A stretch of 64,000 bases of DNA from Tautonia sp040717455 (GTDB lineage: Bacteria; Planctomycetota; Planctomycetia; Isosphaerales; Isosphaeraceae): positions 62,001-126,000 of the forward strand of contig NZ_JBFEFH010000018.1 in NCBI RefSeq assembly GCF_040717455.1, in the 5' to 3' direction. The translations under genes were made by a program, and so were the position numbers. The notes under the pieces were generated by a model. The model made no database searches, was not told where the DNA came from, and saw only the letters and a program-made list of their open reading frames with translations. Positions 1 through 8,988 of the stretch are shown here, in pieces. Position 1 is the first letter of the stretch, and the number at the start of each line of letters is the position of its first letter.

Positions 1-2345
1 GCCGTGAGCGGGTGCTCGGGGTCGGTCAGCCATCGGGCGAGGCCGAGGCGGTTGCGGGGCTGGTCGGTCGGGAAGGGCAGGAGGGCCTCGGGGGTCCTCG
101 ACTCGACCGGGTCACGCGGGGCGTCGTAGGCCCCTCGGTCGAGCAGGAAGGTCTGGCGAGGCTCCTGCATCTCCCGCATCACCATCAGCTCGGGGATCGA
201 CTCGACGAGGGCCGATCGCTCCCGGCGCAGGTCGCGGAGGCCGGCCAGGCCGGCCCGGTACTCGGGGTCGTGATTCTCCAGGTAGTAGGCGAACAGGAGG
301 TCGCGGCGCTCGCCCTCGGGCGAGGCGAACGCATCGGCAAGTGAGGTTCCGTCGTGCAGGTGGGCGACTTCGAGCGGGGTGAGGAGCCGGTCGGCGACCT
401 TGACCTCGTCGATCAATCCGCCGATGAAGCCGCGGTCGCGGAACCGCTGGCCGAAGGTCAATTCGTCGCCGCCGCCTCCGGTGATGTCCTTGACCAGGTG
501 GTCGCGGACGACCTCGACCTCCGCGGGCCGGCCGTCGACGTAGAGGGTGATCCCATCGGCCCGGCTCGATCCGTCGTAGGTCACGGCCAGGTGGACCCAG
601 GTCTCGGGGGGCATGGGGTCGATCGCCCGGATGCCGATGGCGTTGCCGGGCCAGAAGTGGACGAGCGAGGCGCTGAGGCGGCCGTCCTCAATCAAGAGCT
701 GATAGCCGCGGCTGCCGGCGTCGGTCCAGGCCCGGGAGCGGTGGAAGAGGACGGCACGCTCCTTGGTGTCGGGGGTCCTGGCCCAGAGGGCGACGGTGAA
801 GGGGTCGTCCCGGGTGAAGTTGCCCATCGGCAGGACGAGGCTGTTCTCGCCGCTGAGGAGGAGCCCGCCGCCGACCCGGCCGTCGACCGGCTCGGGGGCG
901 TCGACCAGGCGAGCGGGGGCCTCGGGGTTGGCCAGGTTCGGGGTCGTCTGGCTGTCGCTGGCGACCTCGTCGAGCGGGAAGTCGCCGATCAGGCCGGTCA
1001 CGGTCGCGATCGGCTCGCGGTCGGGCCGGTCGAGCCAGGCGTCGAACGCCTCGCGGCGCCGGTCGGCCAGGAGGGCGAGGGCGGCCTCGGCGTCCCGGAT
1101 CTGGGATTCAAGGGCTTCGATCCGTTGATCCTGGTCCCCCCGGGTGAGGAGCAGGGTCGGGGTGGGGGTGGCGTTGGTGAAGTGGGAGTAGAGGCCGGAC
1201 TCGTCGATGTTGTCGAAGAAGCTGGAGAGCTCGTAATAGTTGCGCTGGCTGATGGGATCATATTTGTGGTCGTGGCAGCGGGCACAGCCGATGGTCAGGC
1301 CGAGGACGGCGGTGCCGAGGGTGTCGGTGCGGTCGGCGACGTACTCGGCGCGGAATTCCTCCTCGATGCTGCCCCCCTCGTTGGTCATGCGGTGGAGGCG
1401 GTTGAAGGCGGTGGCGAGGATCGGGTCGTCGCCGGCGTCGGGGTCGAGTTCGTCGGGGGGGATCAGGTCGCCGGCCAGCTGCCAGGTGAGGAATTGATCG
1501 AAGGGCATGTTGGCGTTGAACGATCGGATGACCCAGTCGCGCCAGGGCCAGACGGCCCGCTCGACGTCGGCCTGGTAGCCGTAGGTGTCGGCATAGCGGG
1601 CCAGGTCGAGCCAGCCGACGGCCAGGTGCTCGCCGAACCGGGGGGAGTCGAGCAGGCGATCGACGAGGCGCTCATAGGCGTCGGGGCGGTCGTCGGCGAG
1701 GAAGGCGTCGATCTCGGCGACGGAGGGGGGCAGTCCGGTCAGGTCGAGCGAGAGGCGGCGGATCAGGCGTTCGCGAGCCGCCTCGGGGGCGGGCGGCAGC
1801 CCTTCGGCGTCGAGGCGGGCGAGGACGAAGCGGTCGATCGGGTTGGTCGGCCAGGTCGGGGCGCCGACGTCCGGGACGGGGACCTCGCCGACCGGGTTGA
1901 ATGACCAGTGCTGTTCCCATTCGGCCCCCTGGGCGACCCAGCGGCGGAGCAGGTCGATCTCGGCGTCGGAGAGGGTGCGGCCGGAGTCGGGCGGGGGCAT
2001 GCGGTCGAGGTCGTCGTCGGAGGTGATCCGCCAGATCAACTCGCTCGCGTCGAGGTCGCCGGGGACGACGGCGAAGGCCCCCGAGGGGGTCTCGGCCAGG
2101 GCTCCCTCGTGGGTGTCGAGCCGGAGCCCCCCCTTGCGGTCGGCCTCGTCGGGGCCGTGGCAGTGGAAGCAGCGGTCGGAGAGGATCGGCCGGATCTGCC
2201 GGCCGAAATCGACGCGGCCCGGATCCGCCTGGGGCGCGTCGTCGGCGGACGCTGCTCGGATCGCCCCGATGCCGGGGGGCAGGAGGATGAGGCAGGCCAG
2301 GAGGAATGAGCCGACGGGGCCGGGTCGAAGCGGGTGGAAGCTCAT
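1..2345 (-). CDS. Planctomycete PSCyt1/DUF1549/DUF1553 protein with LamG insert (partial, runs off left edge)
   Basis: Reading from the ATG at 2345 on the minus strand the frame stays open to base 1, so the C-terminus is missing. The start is followed by a hydrophobic export signal (SFLLACLILLPPG). Next comes a planctomycete cytochrome c domain (PSCyt1) with a CFHCHG haem-type motif near residue 60 and the MPPPDSG segment. A DUF1549 domain follows, with PIDRFVLARL and the CARCHDHKYDPI box near residue 345. A LamG/concanavalin-like domain (GLLLSGENSLVLP, TWVHLAVTYDG) is inserted near residues 430-600, and the start of DUF1553 lies at the left edge. These exported proteins are abundant in planctomycetes, usually beside a DUF1501 gene, which would lie outside the window. 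The biochemical role is not established. The opposite strand carries a 516-aa open frame that is only a shadow. Confidence 0.93.
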   Translation of the reverse strand, partial: MSFHPLRPGPVGSFLLACLILLPPGIGAIRAASADDAPQADPGRVDFGRQIRPILSDRCFHCHGPDEADRKGGLRLDTHEGALAETPSGAFAVVPGDLDASELIWRITSDDDLDRMPPPDSGRTLSDAEIDLLRRWVAQGAEWEQHWSFNPVGEVPVPDVGAPTWPTNPIDRFVLARLDAEGLPPAPEAARERLIRRLSLDLTGLPPSVAEIDAFLADDRPDAYERLVDRLLDSPRFGEHLAVGWLDLARYADTYGYQADVERAVWPWRDWVIRSFNANMPFDQFLTWQLAGDLIPPDELDPDAGDDPILATAFNRLHRMTNEGGSIEEEFRAEYVADRTDTLGTAVLGLTIGCARCHDHKYDPISQRNYYELSSFFDNIDESGLYSHFTNATPTPTLLLTRGDQDQRIEALESQIRDAEAALALLADRRREAFDAWLDRPDREPIATVTGLIGDFPLDEVASDSQTTPNLANPEAPARLVDAPEPVDGRVGGGLLLSGENSLVLPMGNFTRDDPFTVALWARTPDTKERAVLFHRSRAWTDAGSRGYQLLIEDGRLSASLVHFWPGNAIGIRAIDPMPPETWVHLAVTYDGSSRADGITLYVDGRPAEVEVVRDHLVKDITGGGGDELTFGQRFRDRGFIGGLIDEVKVADRLLTPLEVAHLHDGTSLADAFASPEGERRDLLFAYYLENHDPEYRAGLAGLRDLRRERSALVESIPELMVMREMQEPRQTFLLDRGAYDAPRDPVESRTPEALLPFPTDQPRNRLGLARWLTDPEHPLT

Positions 2346-3374
2346 GCGATGATCACCGGGGGCTGGCGATTGGCGATCGGCGGTCCCGAACACGACGGAG
2401 GGCGAGACGCACGTCCAGGGCGGGGGGGAGGGTCGTTCCTCTTATCATAGAGTGATGACGCGAGGGTTTCGAGGACTTCTTTGTCCGGCTTGCCGGTCGG
2501 GGCCGGGCCGCGATCGCACCGGAGGGGGCGGCCGATCGTCGGCCTGACCGGGGCGGGTGCGCCCGCCGGTGCGCGGCCCGGTGCGCCCGGGGGTGCAGAT
2601 CCATCCCGTGTGACGGCAGTCACTTGCGGCCCGGAGGGTCCTTCGTTTCGTCGCAGCGGCCGGGGCCGGATGGGTTCGTTTCGCGCAGGCGATCGGGGGA
2701 GAGTGACGGCGGTCTTGGGGACGGCAGGGCGTGCTGGCGGGTCGGTCCGGCCCGATCCCGAGGGCTCACCGCAACCGGCCTGACGCGGGTCGACCGGGGC
2801 CGGCGGTCGTCGCCGCGCTCGGGGGCGGTGCGCCGTCCGGTGCGCCGAGGGGGGAGAATTCATTTCGTTTGGAGAAAAGGACTTGCGTCGGAGATAGCGG
2901 TTCGTTTCGGGGAGGGAAGGGGGGGCGATGGGTTCGTTTCGCGCCGGGGGGCGGGGAGCAGAGGCTGAGGAGACGTCGGGTTGCCAAAGAACGGGGAACG
3001 GTGGGGGCGGGGGACGCTCCGGACGGGCCGAGGCGGCGCGAGGGGCCGGGCCAGGGTCGCGAGTAGGGAGGACGACCCGCCATCCATCATCATCGGGAAA
3101 TCGGGGAACCTTAGTCATCCGATCTGAGGACGCGAATGGGTGGGATCGGTCCCTGAAGGGGGGGATGAGGCGGGGGGAGGGGAGAGCCGTCGGATTGGGC
3201 AATTTCGGCAGAATCGGAGTGAATGCGTAAGGCGGGAGAGATGGGGAGCTGCCCGGGGCAGTTCGCTGAGTTAAACTGACTTCCGAAGGGGACGATGGGA
3301 AGCGGATGGGCGGATGTCGCGTGTCCTGGCTCGTTCGGGCGTGGTCCGGATCGGCAGAGAGGCGGAGGAAGGGC
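2346..3374. other. Gene-free stretch with a degenerate dispersed repeat
   Basis: About 1 kb lies between two divergent genes and carries no family I recognise; the open frames here are low-complexity Pro/Arg or Gly/Arg products of G+C bias. It holds several copies of a short motif. GATGGGTTCGTTTCGCGC-type sequence occurs at 2668-2685 and 2927-2944, with looser TTCGTTT copies at 2642-2649, 2865-2871 and 2899-2910. Read on the minus strand the motif is CGAAACGAAC (encoding RNEP in one frame). Promoters for the flanking genes must lie here, but no convincing -35/-10 pair stands out. Confidence 0.6.
2642..2944. repeat. Dispersed CGAAACGAAC-type repeat cluster
   Basis: Two near-identical 17-18 bp copies (2668-2685 and 2927-2944) and at least three degenerate copies share the core TTCGTTTCG on the plus strand. 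Spacing is irregular, from about 30 to 220 bp, so this is neither a tandem array nor a CRISPR. In one minus-strand frame each copy encodes Arg-Asn-Glu-Pro, which makes a spurious open frame look repetitive. The function is unknown. Confidence 0.55.
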
Positions 3375-6300
3375 ATGATTGGGCACGCAGTCGTCGGGAG
3401 GGGGCGTCGGCGTCGGTTCCGACCCGGGGCGGAACGGGTCGAGCCGCGATGCTTGCTGGCGACCTTTTTCGTGTTCAATACGAACGACGCGGGGGGCGGT
3501 TCGCTCCGGCAGGCGATCGAGCTGGCCAACGCGACGCCCGGGGCCGACTTCATCGAGTTCGCGATCCCGACCGGGGGGAACGTGCCGGCGCCGGGGTTCG
3601 ACCCGGAGTCGCAGACCTGGACGATCGAGCTGCAGTCGCCCCTGCCGGCCCTGACCGATCCGGTGACGATCGACGGGCTTTCTCAGGCCGACGTGCCGCT
3701 GGCCTATTTCTACCCGGAGGACGTCGACGAGCCGGCCGCGATCCAGTCGGAGCCGAACACGGTCGCGGCCCTCGACGGGAACAATGCGGCGCTCCGCTTG
3801 ATCGTGGACGGCAGCGGGATCGACCGGGGGCTGTATCCCGAGGCGGTCGGCTTCGAGGTCGCCACGAGCAACAGCAACCTGCGCGGCCTGGTCATCGACG
3901 GGTTCGACATCGGCGTGCGGGTGCCGGATCGGTCGCACGTCGGCAACCGGATCCAGGGCAACAGCATCGGCGGGTATTTCGTCTTCCCGGTCGACCTGCA
4001 GACGGGCGAACCCTTGCCGGCGCCCCTCGACGTGGAGTTCCGAGGGGCCGGCATCGCGGGAGACGCGGTCGTCGTCGCGGGGACGAACACGACGATCGGC
4101 GGCTTCAATGCGCAGGAGAACAACACGATCACGCTGGCCGGGGGGCGGGGGATCTGGATCCGGCCGGGGGCCGAGGGGAATCAGGTCTTCGGCAACCAGG
4201 TCGGGGTGATCGGCCCCACGCGCAACGGATTGTATGTCCAGGCGGGCAATGGGCTTGAAGGGATCCTGGTCGAGTCGTCGGCCGACCGGCTCGCCTCCAG
4301 CAACGCGATCGGCGGGCCGGAGGCGGGGTCGGGCAATGTGATCTCGGCCAACGGCAGCCACGGGGTCCGGCTGGTGGGCCCGGGGGCGACGCGGAACCGG
4401 ATCGAGGGGAACTTCATCGGGGCGGCGCCCGGAGGGGGGTATCGGTTCGGCGCGGGGAACCCGGGGAACGGCGGAGACGGCGTTTTCCTCGACAATGCAC
4501 CGTCGAACCGGGTCGGCGAGGACGCCGACGGCCGCCGGAACACGATCTCGGCGAATGGCGGGGCGGGGGTCCGGATCGCGGGGGCGTCGGCGACGGGGAA
4601 CGTCGTCGCGGGGAACTTCATCGGCACGACCGCCGACGGCGGCGCCGCGCTCGGGAATGCGGGGGAAGGGGTTCGCGTCGAGCTGTCGGCCTCCGGGAAC
4701 ACGATCGGCCACGGCAACGTGATCTCGGCGAACCTGCGCGGGGTGTCGGTCGTCGGCGCGACGACGCGGGGCACCCTGATCGTGAACAACCGGATCGGCA
4801 GCAGTGCGTCGGGCCTGGGGGACCTCGGGAACGCTCAGGAAGGGGTTCGGATTGAAGGGGCGCCGGACACTCGTGTGATCGGCGACGGCGAGGGCTCGCA
4901 GATTGTCTCGGGCAACAACGTCGGCGTGGCGATCGTCGGGGCGACGGCCACGGGGAACCTGTTGGCGGGGACCTTCATCGGGACCGACCCGTCGGGCGAG
5001 CTGGAGCTGAACAACTCGCTGCAGGGGGTCCTGATCGAGGACGCGCCGGGCAACACGATCGGCGGGACGACGACGGCGGCGCGGAACCTGATCTCATCGA
5101 ACCACTGGGGGGTGGACCTGGCCGGCCCGGGGACCGTGAACACGGCGGTGCAGGGGAACCTGATCGGCACGGACATCTCGGGGACGCTCGCGTTGAGCAA
5201 CGAGGTGGACGGGGTCCGGATCCGGGACGGGGCCTCGGACAACCTGATCGGCGGGACGACGGTGGAGGCGGGGAACGTCATCGCCTTCAGCCGGCGCGAC
5301 GGGGTGCGGGTCGAGGGGCCGAGCATCCGGAACCGGATCTGGACGAACAGCATCTTCGACAACGCAGGGCTGGGGATCAACCTGGTCGAGCCGCTCATCC
5401 TGGCGACGGGGCCGAACCTGCTGCGGCCGGCCCCGGTGATCGACCGCGTGCGGACCTCGACCGATTTCGCGAACATCGAGGGGTCGCTGGCGAGCGTGCC
5501 GGACACGGCGTTCGTGATCCAGTTCTTCGCCAACGAGACGCTCGACCCGTCGGGCAGCGGCGAGGGGAAGCGCTACCTGGGCGAGACGGTGGTGATGACC
5601 GACGCTTCGGGCGTGGCGGTCTTCTCGGCCGACGTGCCGGGGGCGGTCCTGCCGGGCGAGTTCGTGACGGCGACGGCGACCGACGCATCGGGGAACACCT
5701 CGGAGTTCTCTCCCGGCGTGGCCGAACTGCTCGGCAGCGTCCAGTTCGCCATGGCGGTGTACGAGGTGGACGAGTCGAGCGGCCAGGCGGTGATCGCCGT
5801 GACCCGGACCGGGGGGAGCGGGGGGCAGGCGACCGTCTCGTACGCGACGATGGGCGGGTCGGCCACGCCGGGGGTGGACTACTCGCCGGTGTCGGGGACC
5901 TTGACGTTCGACATCGGCGTGAATCTGCAGACCTTCACGGTGCCGATCCTCGACGACGACCTGGCCGAGGCGGTGGAGACGGTCGGCCTGGTGCTGACGA
6001 ATCCGGCCGGGGCGGCGAATCTGGGGGACCCGGCGACGGCGGTCCTGCGGATCATCGACAACGACCAGCCGGGGACGATCGCCTTCGCGAGCCCGAGCTA
6101 TGTGGTGTCGGAGGAATCGGGGCTGGCGACGATCACCGTGGTGAGGAGCGCCGGGGGCGGCTCGGTGTCGATCGACTACGACACGAGGGCCGGGACGGCG
6201 GTGCCGGGGGTCGATTACGTGCCGGTGTCGGGCACGTTGACGTTCGGGCCGGGGCAACTCGTGCAGACGTTCACGGTGCCGATTCTGTTCAATCCGGGGT

Positions 6301-6872
6301 CGGCCGGGTCGCCGGTGCTCGGCCTGTTCCTGGACGACCCGATGGGGGGGGCCAGCCTGGGGGTGCCGTCGTCGGCGGTGTTGACGATCGCGAATCTGGA
6401 CGTGCCGAGGGTGGCGAGCGTGGTGTCGCAGTCGGATCGGCGCGGGTTTTTGACGATTACGGTCGGCTTCGACCGCGACATGAACGGCCCGAGGGCCGAG
6501 GACCTGCGGAACTACGGCTACAGCGTGCAGGTGCCGGGGCATAACCGGCGGATCGGCACGCGGGAAGACCTGCTGGTGCCGCTCGGGCCGCCCGTGTACG
6601 ACCCGGCGACCCGGACCGTGACCTTGCGGACGCTCCGTCCGGTGCGGCCGGGGACGCCGGTGCAGATCCTGATCAATCAGGTGACGGGGGTCCCCGGCGC
6701 GGGGGTGGGCGTGGCGGACGACCGGGGCGTCCTGCTCGACGGCGACGGCGACGGCCGGCCCGGAGGGACGTTCTCGACCGTCTTCCGGAGCCCGAGGCCG
6801 ACGCCGGTGCCCCGGCCCTGGCCTCCCTTCCAGCGCCCGGGCTGGATGTTCCGGGGGGGGCGGCTGCGGTAG
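3375..6872 (+). CDS. Secreted right-handed beta-helix protein with two Calx-beta domains
   Basis: The 1165-aa protein is predicted to be exported. The chosen ATG at 3375 has GGAGGAA at 3364-3370 as a ribosome binding site; an ATG at 3306 is an alternative 23 codons upstream. The N-terminus is very basic (GRRRRFRPG) and is followed by VEPRCLLA at residues 22-29, a version of the planctomycete 'LEPR' export motif. The opening NDAGGGSLRQAI is typical of parallel beta-helix (choice-of-anchor Q/CSLREA-like) exoproteins. Repeats of the N-xI-xGN-xIG and GVRIxG type fill residues 150-640 and should form the solenoid. Two Calx-beta domains occupy about 789-898 and 900-1010, each with a GVDYxPVSGTLTF signature. 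A final Ig/SbsA-like stretch (VTVGFDRDMNG-like) and a Pro/Arg-rich tail follow. A cell-surface or matrix adhesin role is inferred. Confidence 0.9.
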   Translation: MIGHAVVGRGRRRRFRPGAERVEPRCLLATFFVFNTNDAGGGSLRQAIELANATPGADFIEFAIPTGGNVPAPGFDPESQTWTIELQSPLPALTDPVTIDGLSQADVPLAYFYPEDVDEPAAIQSEPNTVAALDGNNAALRLIVDGSGIDRGLYPEAVGFEVATSNSNLRGLVIDGFDIGVRVPDRSHVGNRIQGNSIGGYFVFPVDLQTGEPLPAPLDVEFRGAGIAGDAVVVAGTNTTIGGFNAQENNTITLAGGRGIWIRPGAEGNQVFGNQVGVIGPTRNGLYVQAGNGLEGILVESSADRLASSNAIGGPEAGSGNVISANGSHGVRLVGPGATRNRIEGNFIGAAPGGGYRFGAGNPGNGGDGVFLDNAPSNRVGEDADGRRNTISANGGAGVRIAGASATGNVVAGNFIGTTADGGAALGNAGEGVRVELSASGNTIGHGNVISANLRGVSVVGATTRGTLIVNNRIGSSASGLGDLGNAQEGVRIEGAPDTRVIGDGEGSQIVSGNNVGVAIVGATATGNLLAGTFIGTDPSGELELNNSLQGVLIEDAPGNTIGGTTTAARNLISSNHWGVDLAGPGTVNTAVQGNLIGTDISGTLALSNEVDGVRIRDGASDNLIGGTTVEAGNVIAFSRRDGVRVEGPSIRNRIWTNSIFDNAGLGINLVEPLILATGPNLLRPAPVIDRVRTSTDFANIEGSLASVPDTAFVIQFFANETLDPSGSGEGKRYLGETVVMTDASGVAVFSADVPGAVLPGEFVTATATDASGNTSEFSPGVAELLGSVQFAMAVYEVDESSGQAVIAVTRTGGSGGQATVSYATMGGSATPGVDYSPVSGTLTFDIGVNLQTFTVPILDDDLAEAVETVGLVLTNPAGAANLGDPATAVLRIIDNDQPGTIAFASPSYVVSEESGLATITVVRSAGGGSVSIDYDTRAGTAVPGVDYVPVSGTLTFGPGQLVQTFTVPILFNPGSAGSPVLGLFLDDPMGGASLGVPSSAVLTIANLDVPRVASVVSQSDRRGFLTITVGFDRDMNGPRAEDLRNYGYSVQVPGHNRRIGTREDLLVPLGPPVYDPATRTVTLRTLRPVRPGTPVQILINQVTGVPGAGVGVADDRGVLLDGDGDGRPGGTFSTVFRSPRPTPVPRPWPPFQRPGWMFRGGRLR

Positions 6873-7062
6873 GGTTGGAGTCGGGCAGGGGACGTGGGGA
6901 CGTGGGGGCGGCGGCCTGACGTCGTTGGATCGAAGGATTCAAGGATTGGCGGATGAGTCGCATCGGGTTGTGAAGGGATTGTCCGGTGCATGGTCTGGCG
7001 GTCAGGGGTGTTCCGGCTCACTTCGATGAGTCATACCGATCCGCCTGGTTCAGTGTTCTCTC

Positions 7063-7129
7063 GTAGGGTCCGCTGTGCGGACCGATCCCTTTAACCCGTT
7101 AGGAGTTCGGTCCGCACAGCGGACCCTAC
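7063..7129. repeat. 23-bp perfect inverted repeat, nested palindrome
   Basis: Bases 7063-7085 and 7107-7129 are exact reverse complements, separated by 21 bp. Each arm contains a second palindrome, GGTCCGC-TGT-GCGGACC, so the element could fold as one long hairpin or as two smaller ones. It lies between convergent genes. It could serve as a bidirectional terminator, but the symmetry and nested form look more like a REP/BIME or MITE-type dispersed element. There is no U-rich tail. Confidence 0.8.
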
Positions 7130-7228
7130 AAGGGTAACTCTTCCGAGCAATTCGGTATCAGAAGGGAGCGGGCCGGATTGAGGGGTGGCCGAGGATGCGC
7201 CGGGCGGGGTGGCGAACGCGAGGACCCC

Positions 7229-7263
7229 TCACCCCGGCCCTCTCCCCGCCCGCGGGGAGAGGG
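7229..7263. repeat. CTCACCCCGGCCCTCTCCCC hairpin repeat, copy 1
   Basis: A stem CCCTCTCCCC (7238-7247) pairs with GGGGAGAGGG (7254-7263) around a six-base loop, preceded by CACCCCGG. The 18 bases 7230-7247 recur exactly, inverted, at 8429-8446 on the other side of the esterase gene. Confidence 0.75.
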
Positions 7264-7373
7264 GGACGGAAGGGTTCGGCCGGCGAGTGAGGCGATGCGG
7301 AGATCGGGGAGAGGAGAGTGGGGAGAGGAACCGTAGCCTGGCCCCGGGGCGAGGCGAGGTTGGATTCTTGAGG

Positions 7374-8309
7374 TCAGGCGAGGGCCTGGCGGAGGGCCTG
7401 GGCGGCCTCGGCGACGGCGGCCTTGCCCTGGGGCATGATGTGGCCGAGGTGGAAGAAGCCGTGGATCTGGCCGTCGAAGCGGCGGTGGGCGGTGGGGACG
7501 CCGGACTCGGCCAGGCGGCGGGCGAGGGACTCGCCCTCGTCGCGGAGCGGGTCGTACTCGACGGTGAGGACGAAGGCGGGGGGCAGGCCGGCCAGGTCGG
7601 CATGGAGGGGGGAGGCGTAGGGGTGGGCGCCGTCGGCGGGGTCGGCGAGGTACTGGCGCCAGTAGTATTGCATGGCGTCGCGGGTCAGGCCGAAGCCGGT
7701 GGCGCACTCGGCGTAGGAGGGGGAGTCGCAGGCGGAGTCGGCGACGGGGTAGATCAGGACTTGGAAGGCGGGGGCGGGCTGGCCGCGGTCGCGGGCCATG
7801 AGGCAGGAGGCGATCGCCAGGTTCCCGCCGGCGCTGTCGCCGCCGACGGCGATGCGGGCCGGGTCGATGCCGAGCCGGTCGGCCCGGGCGCGGACCCACT
7901 GGAAGGCGTGCGAGGCGTCTTCGGCGGCGGTGGGGAAGCGGTGCTCGGGGGCGAGGCGGTAGTCGACCGAGGCGACGACGCAGCCGGAGGCGTTGGCGAG
8001 GGTCCGGCAGGTGCCGTCGACCATGTCGCAATCGCCCACGACCCAGCCGCCGCCGTGGGAGAAGACGAGGGCCGGGCGGGGCGAGCCGGCCTCGCCCGCG
8101 GCGTCGCTGCCGACGGGCCAGTAGAGACGGAGCGGGAGGCCGGCGTCGGTGGCGAGATCCTCGACGCGGGCGACCGGCTCGCGGGGGACGTCGGCCATGC
8201 GGGCGGCCATCAGGGCTCGGGCGTCGGCCACGGGCATGGTGTCGAAGCCGCGGAAGCCGGTCATCTGTTGCAGGTCGAGCAGGGCCTGGGCGTAGGGGTC
8301 GAGCGGCAT
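7374..8309 (-). CDS. Alpha/beta hydrolase, hormone-sensitive-lipase family esterase
   Basis: This 311-aa hydrolase should cleave short- to medium-chain esters in the cytoplasm; no signal peptide is visible. It has the family IV (HSL) signature: the oxyanion-hole motif HGGGW near residue 85, the nucleophile elbow GDSAGG near 158, an aspartate in DPLRDEG near 252 and a histidine in QIHGFF near 282, giving a complete Ser-Asp-His triad. SVDYRLAPEHRFP is also typical. The length is normal for the family. The gene stands alone, converging on the beta-helix gene, and is bracketed by three copies of a hairpin repeat. The natural substrate cannot be read from sequence. Confidence 0.92.
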   Translation of the reverse strand: MPLDPYAQALLDLQQMTGFRGFDTMPVADARALMAARMADVPREPVARVEDLATDAGLPLRLYWPVGSDAAGEAGSPRPALVFSHGGGWVVGDCDMVDGTCRTLANASGCVVASVDYRLAPEHRFPTAAEDASHAFQWVRARADRLGIDPARIAVGGDSAGGNLAIASCLMARDRGQPAPAFQVLIYPVADSACDSPSYAECATGFGLTRDAMQYYWRQYLADPADGAHPYASPLHADLAGLPPAFVLTVEYDPLRDEGESLARRLAESGVPTAHRRFDGQIHGFFHLGHIMPQGKAAVAEAAQALRQALA

Positions 8310-8406
8310 GAGGACCTCCGAGGGGGAGCAGGGCCGGACCGGGGCAGGAGGCAGGGGGCGAGACGCAGCGGGCGAGGGAATCGGGGCGAGGGTCGGGCGG
8401 ACTCTG

Positions 8407-8450
8407 TCACCCGCTCCCCCCGATCGCGGGGGAGAGGGCCGGGGTGGGGG
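8407..8450. repeat. Hairpin repeat, copy 2 (inverted)
   Basis: The bases 8429-8446 are the exact reverse complement of 7230-7247. A stem CTCCCCC (8414-8420) pairs with GGGGGAG (8428-8434). The copy is therefore opposite in orientation to copy 1. Confidence 0.75.
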
Positions 8451-8486
8451 GGCCCGGGACAGGACGCATCGCCTTGCGATCCGAAC

Positions 8487-8545
8487 GCGGCCCCCTCACC
8501 CGGCCCTCGGCCACCCGCTCCCCCGAGAGGGGGAGTGGGTTGGGG
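8487..8545. repeat. Hairpin repeat, copy 3 (diverged)
   Basis: A CCCCTCACCCGGCCCTC box at 8491-8507 is followed by a 12-bp stem, 8513-8524 with 8529-8540, containing one G-T pair and a GAGA loop. It lies in the same orientation as copy 1 and is the most diverged copy. Confidence 0.65.
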
Positions 8546-8988
8546 GAGGAGACGCCCTGCCCGGTCTGGCGGCGACTCTCGTCCCCGCGAAGGGGGGGCG
8601 GTCCTCCGATCGCTCGCGATCGAGAGGGGGGGCGGGGCTGAGAGGGCCGCTGTCTGTCGGGTACGAGTCGTGTTGGTGGTTCGAATGCCGAGGCTCAAGG
8701 GTAGCAATCGGGAGGGGCGGGGGATACCGCAGGCTTGCGGATTGATCGGGTTGGGGGGGGGCCGGAATGTCTGAGGTTTCTTGAGATAGCGCCGTTGGCA
8801 GCCCGGCAGCGAGTGAGTAACTTGAAGCCCTTCCATGCCCGAGCGAGGGCCGAGCGGCCCGGCCCAGGAAGGGGTCGGCAGGGGACCGGCGGGCGACCGT
8901 CGGACACCCTCGGGCGGCGGGCGGCGGGCGATGAGCGAGCGGTTCGAGTCCTCTCGGTGACGAGCGAGCCAGGGAGCATCAGAACACG

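Larger units (their letters stand above)
6873..7373. other. Intergenic region carrying palindromic repeats
   Basis: About 500 bp lies between the beta-helix gene and the convergent esterase gene, with no coding sequence. It contains the 23-bp inverted repeat at 7063-7129 and the first CACCCCGGCCCTCTCCCC hairpin at 7229-7263. Nothing else is recognisable. Confidence 0.6.
8310..8988. other. Intergenic region with two hairpin repeats
   Basis: About 680 bp lies between the divergent esterase and hppA genes. It contains hairpin repeat copies 2 and 3 (8407-8450 and 8487-8545). No coding sequence, RNA gene or clear promoter is recognised. Confidence 0.55.

Noticed and set aside
354..1904. 516-codon open frame on the plus strand
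   Set aside because: It is antisense to the PSCyt1/DUF1549 gene, whose minus-strand translation shows haem motifs and continuous homology. The plus-strand product is a low-complexity Gly/Val/Asp sequence.
2642..2944. CRISPR array
   Set aside because: Repeats are short, degenerate and irregularly spaced, and no cas gene lies in the window.
2342..3553. 403-codon minus-strand open frame between two genes
   Set aside because: The translation is Pro/Arg/Ser low complexity, it overlaps the start of the beta-helix gene, and its repetition comes from the CGAAACGAAC repeat.
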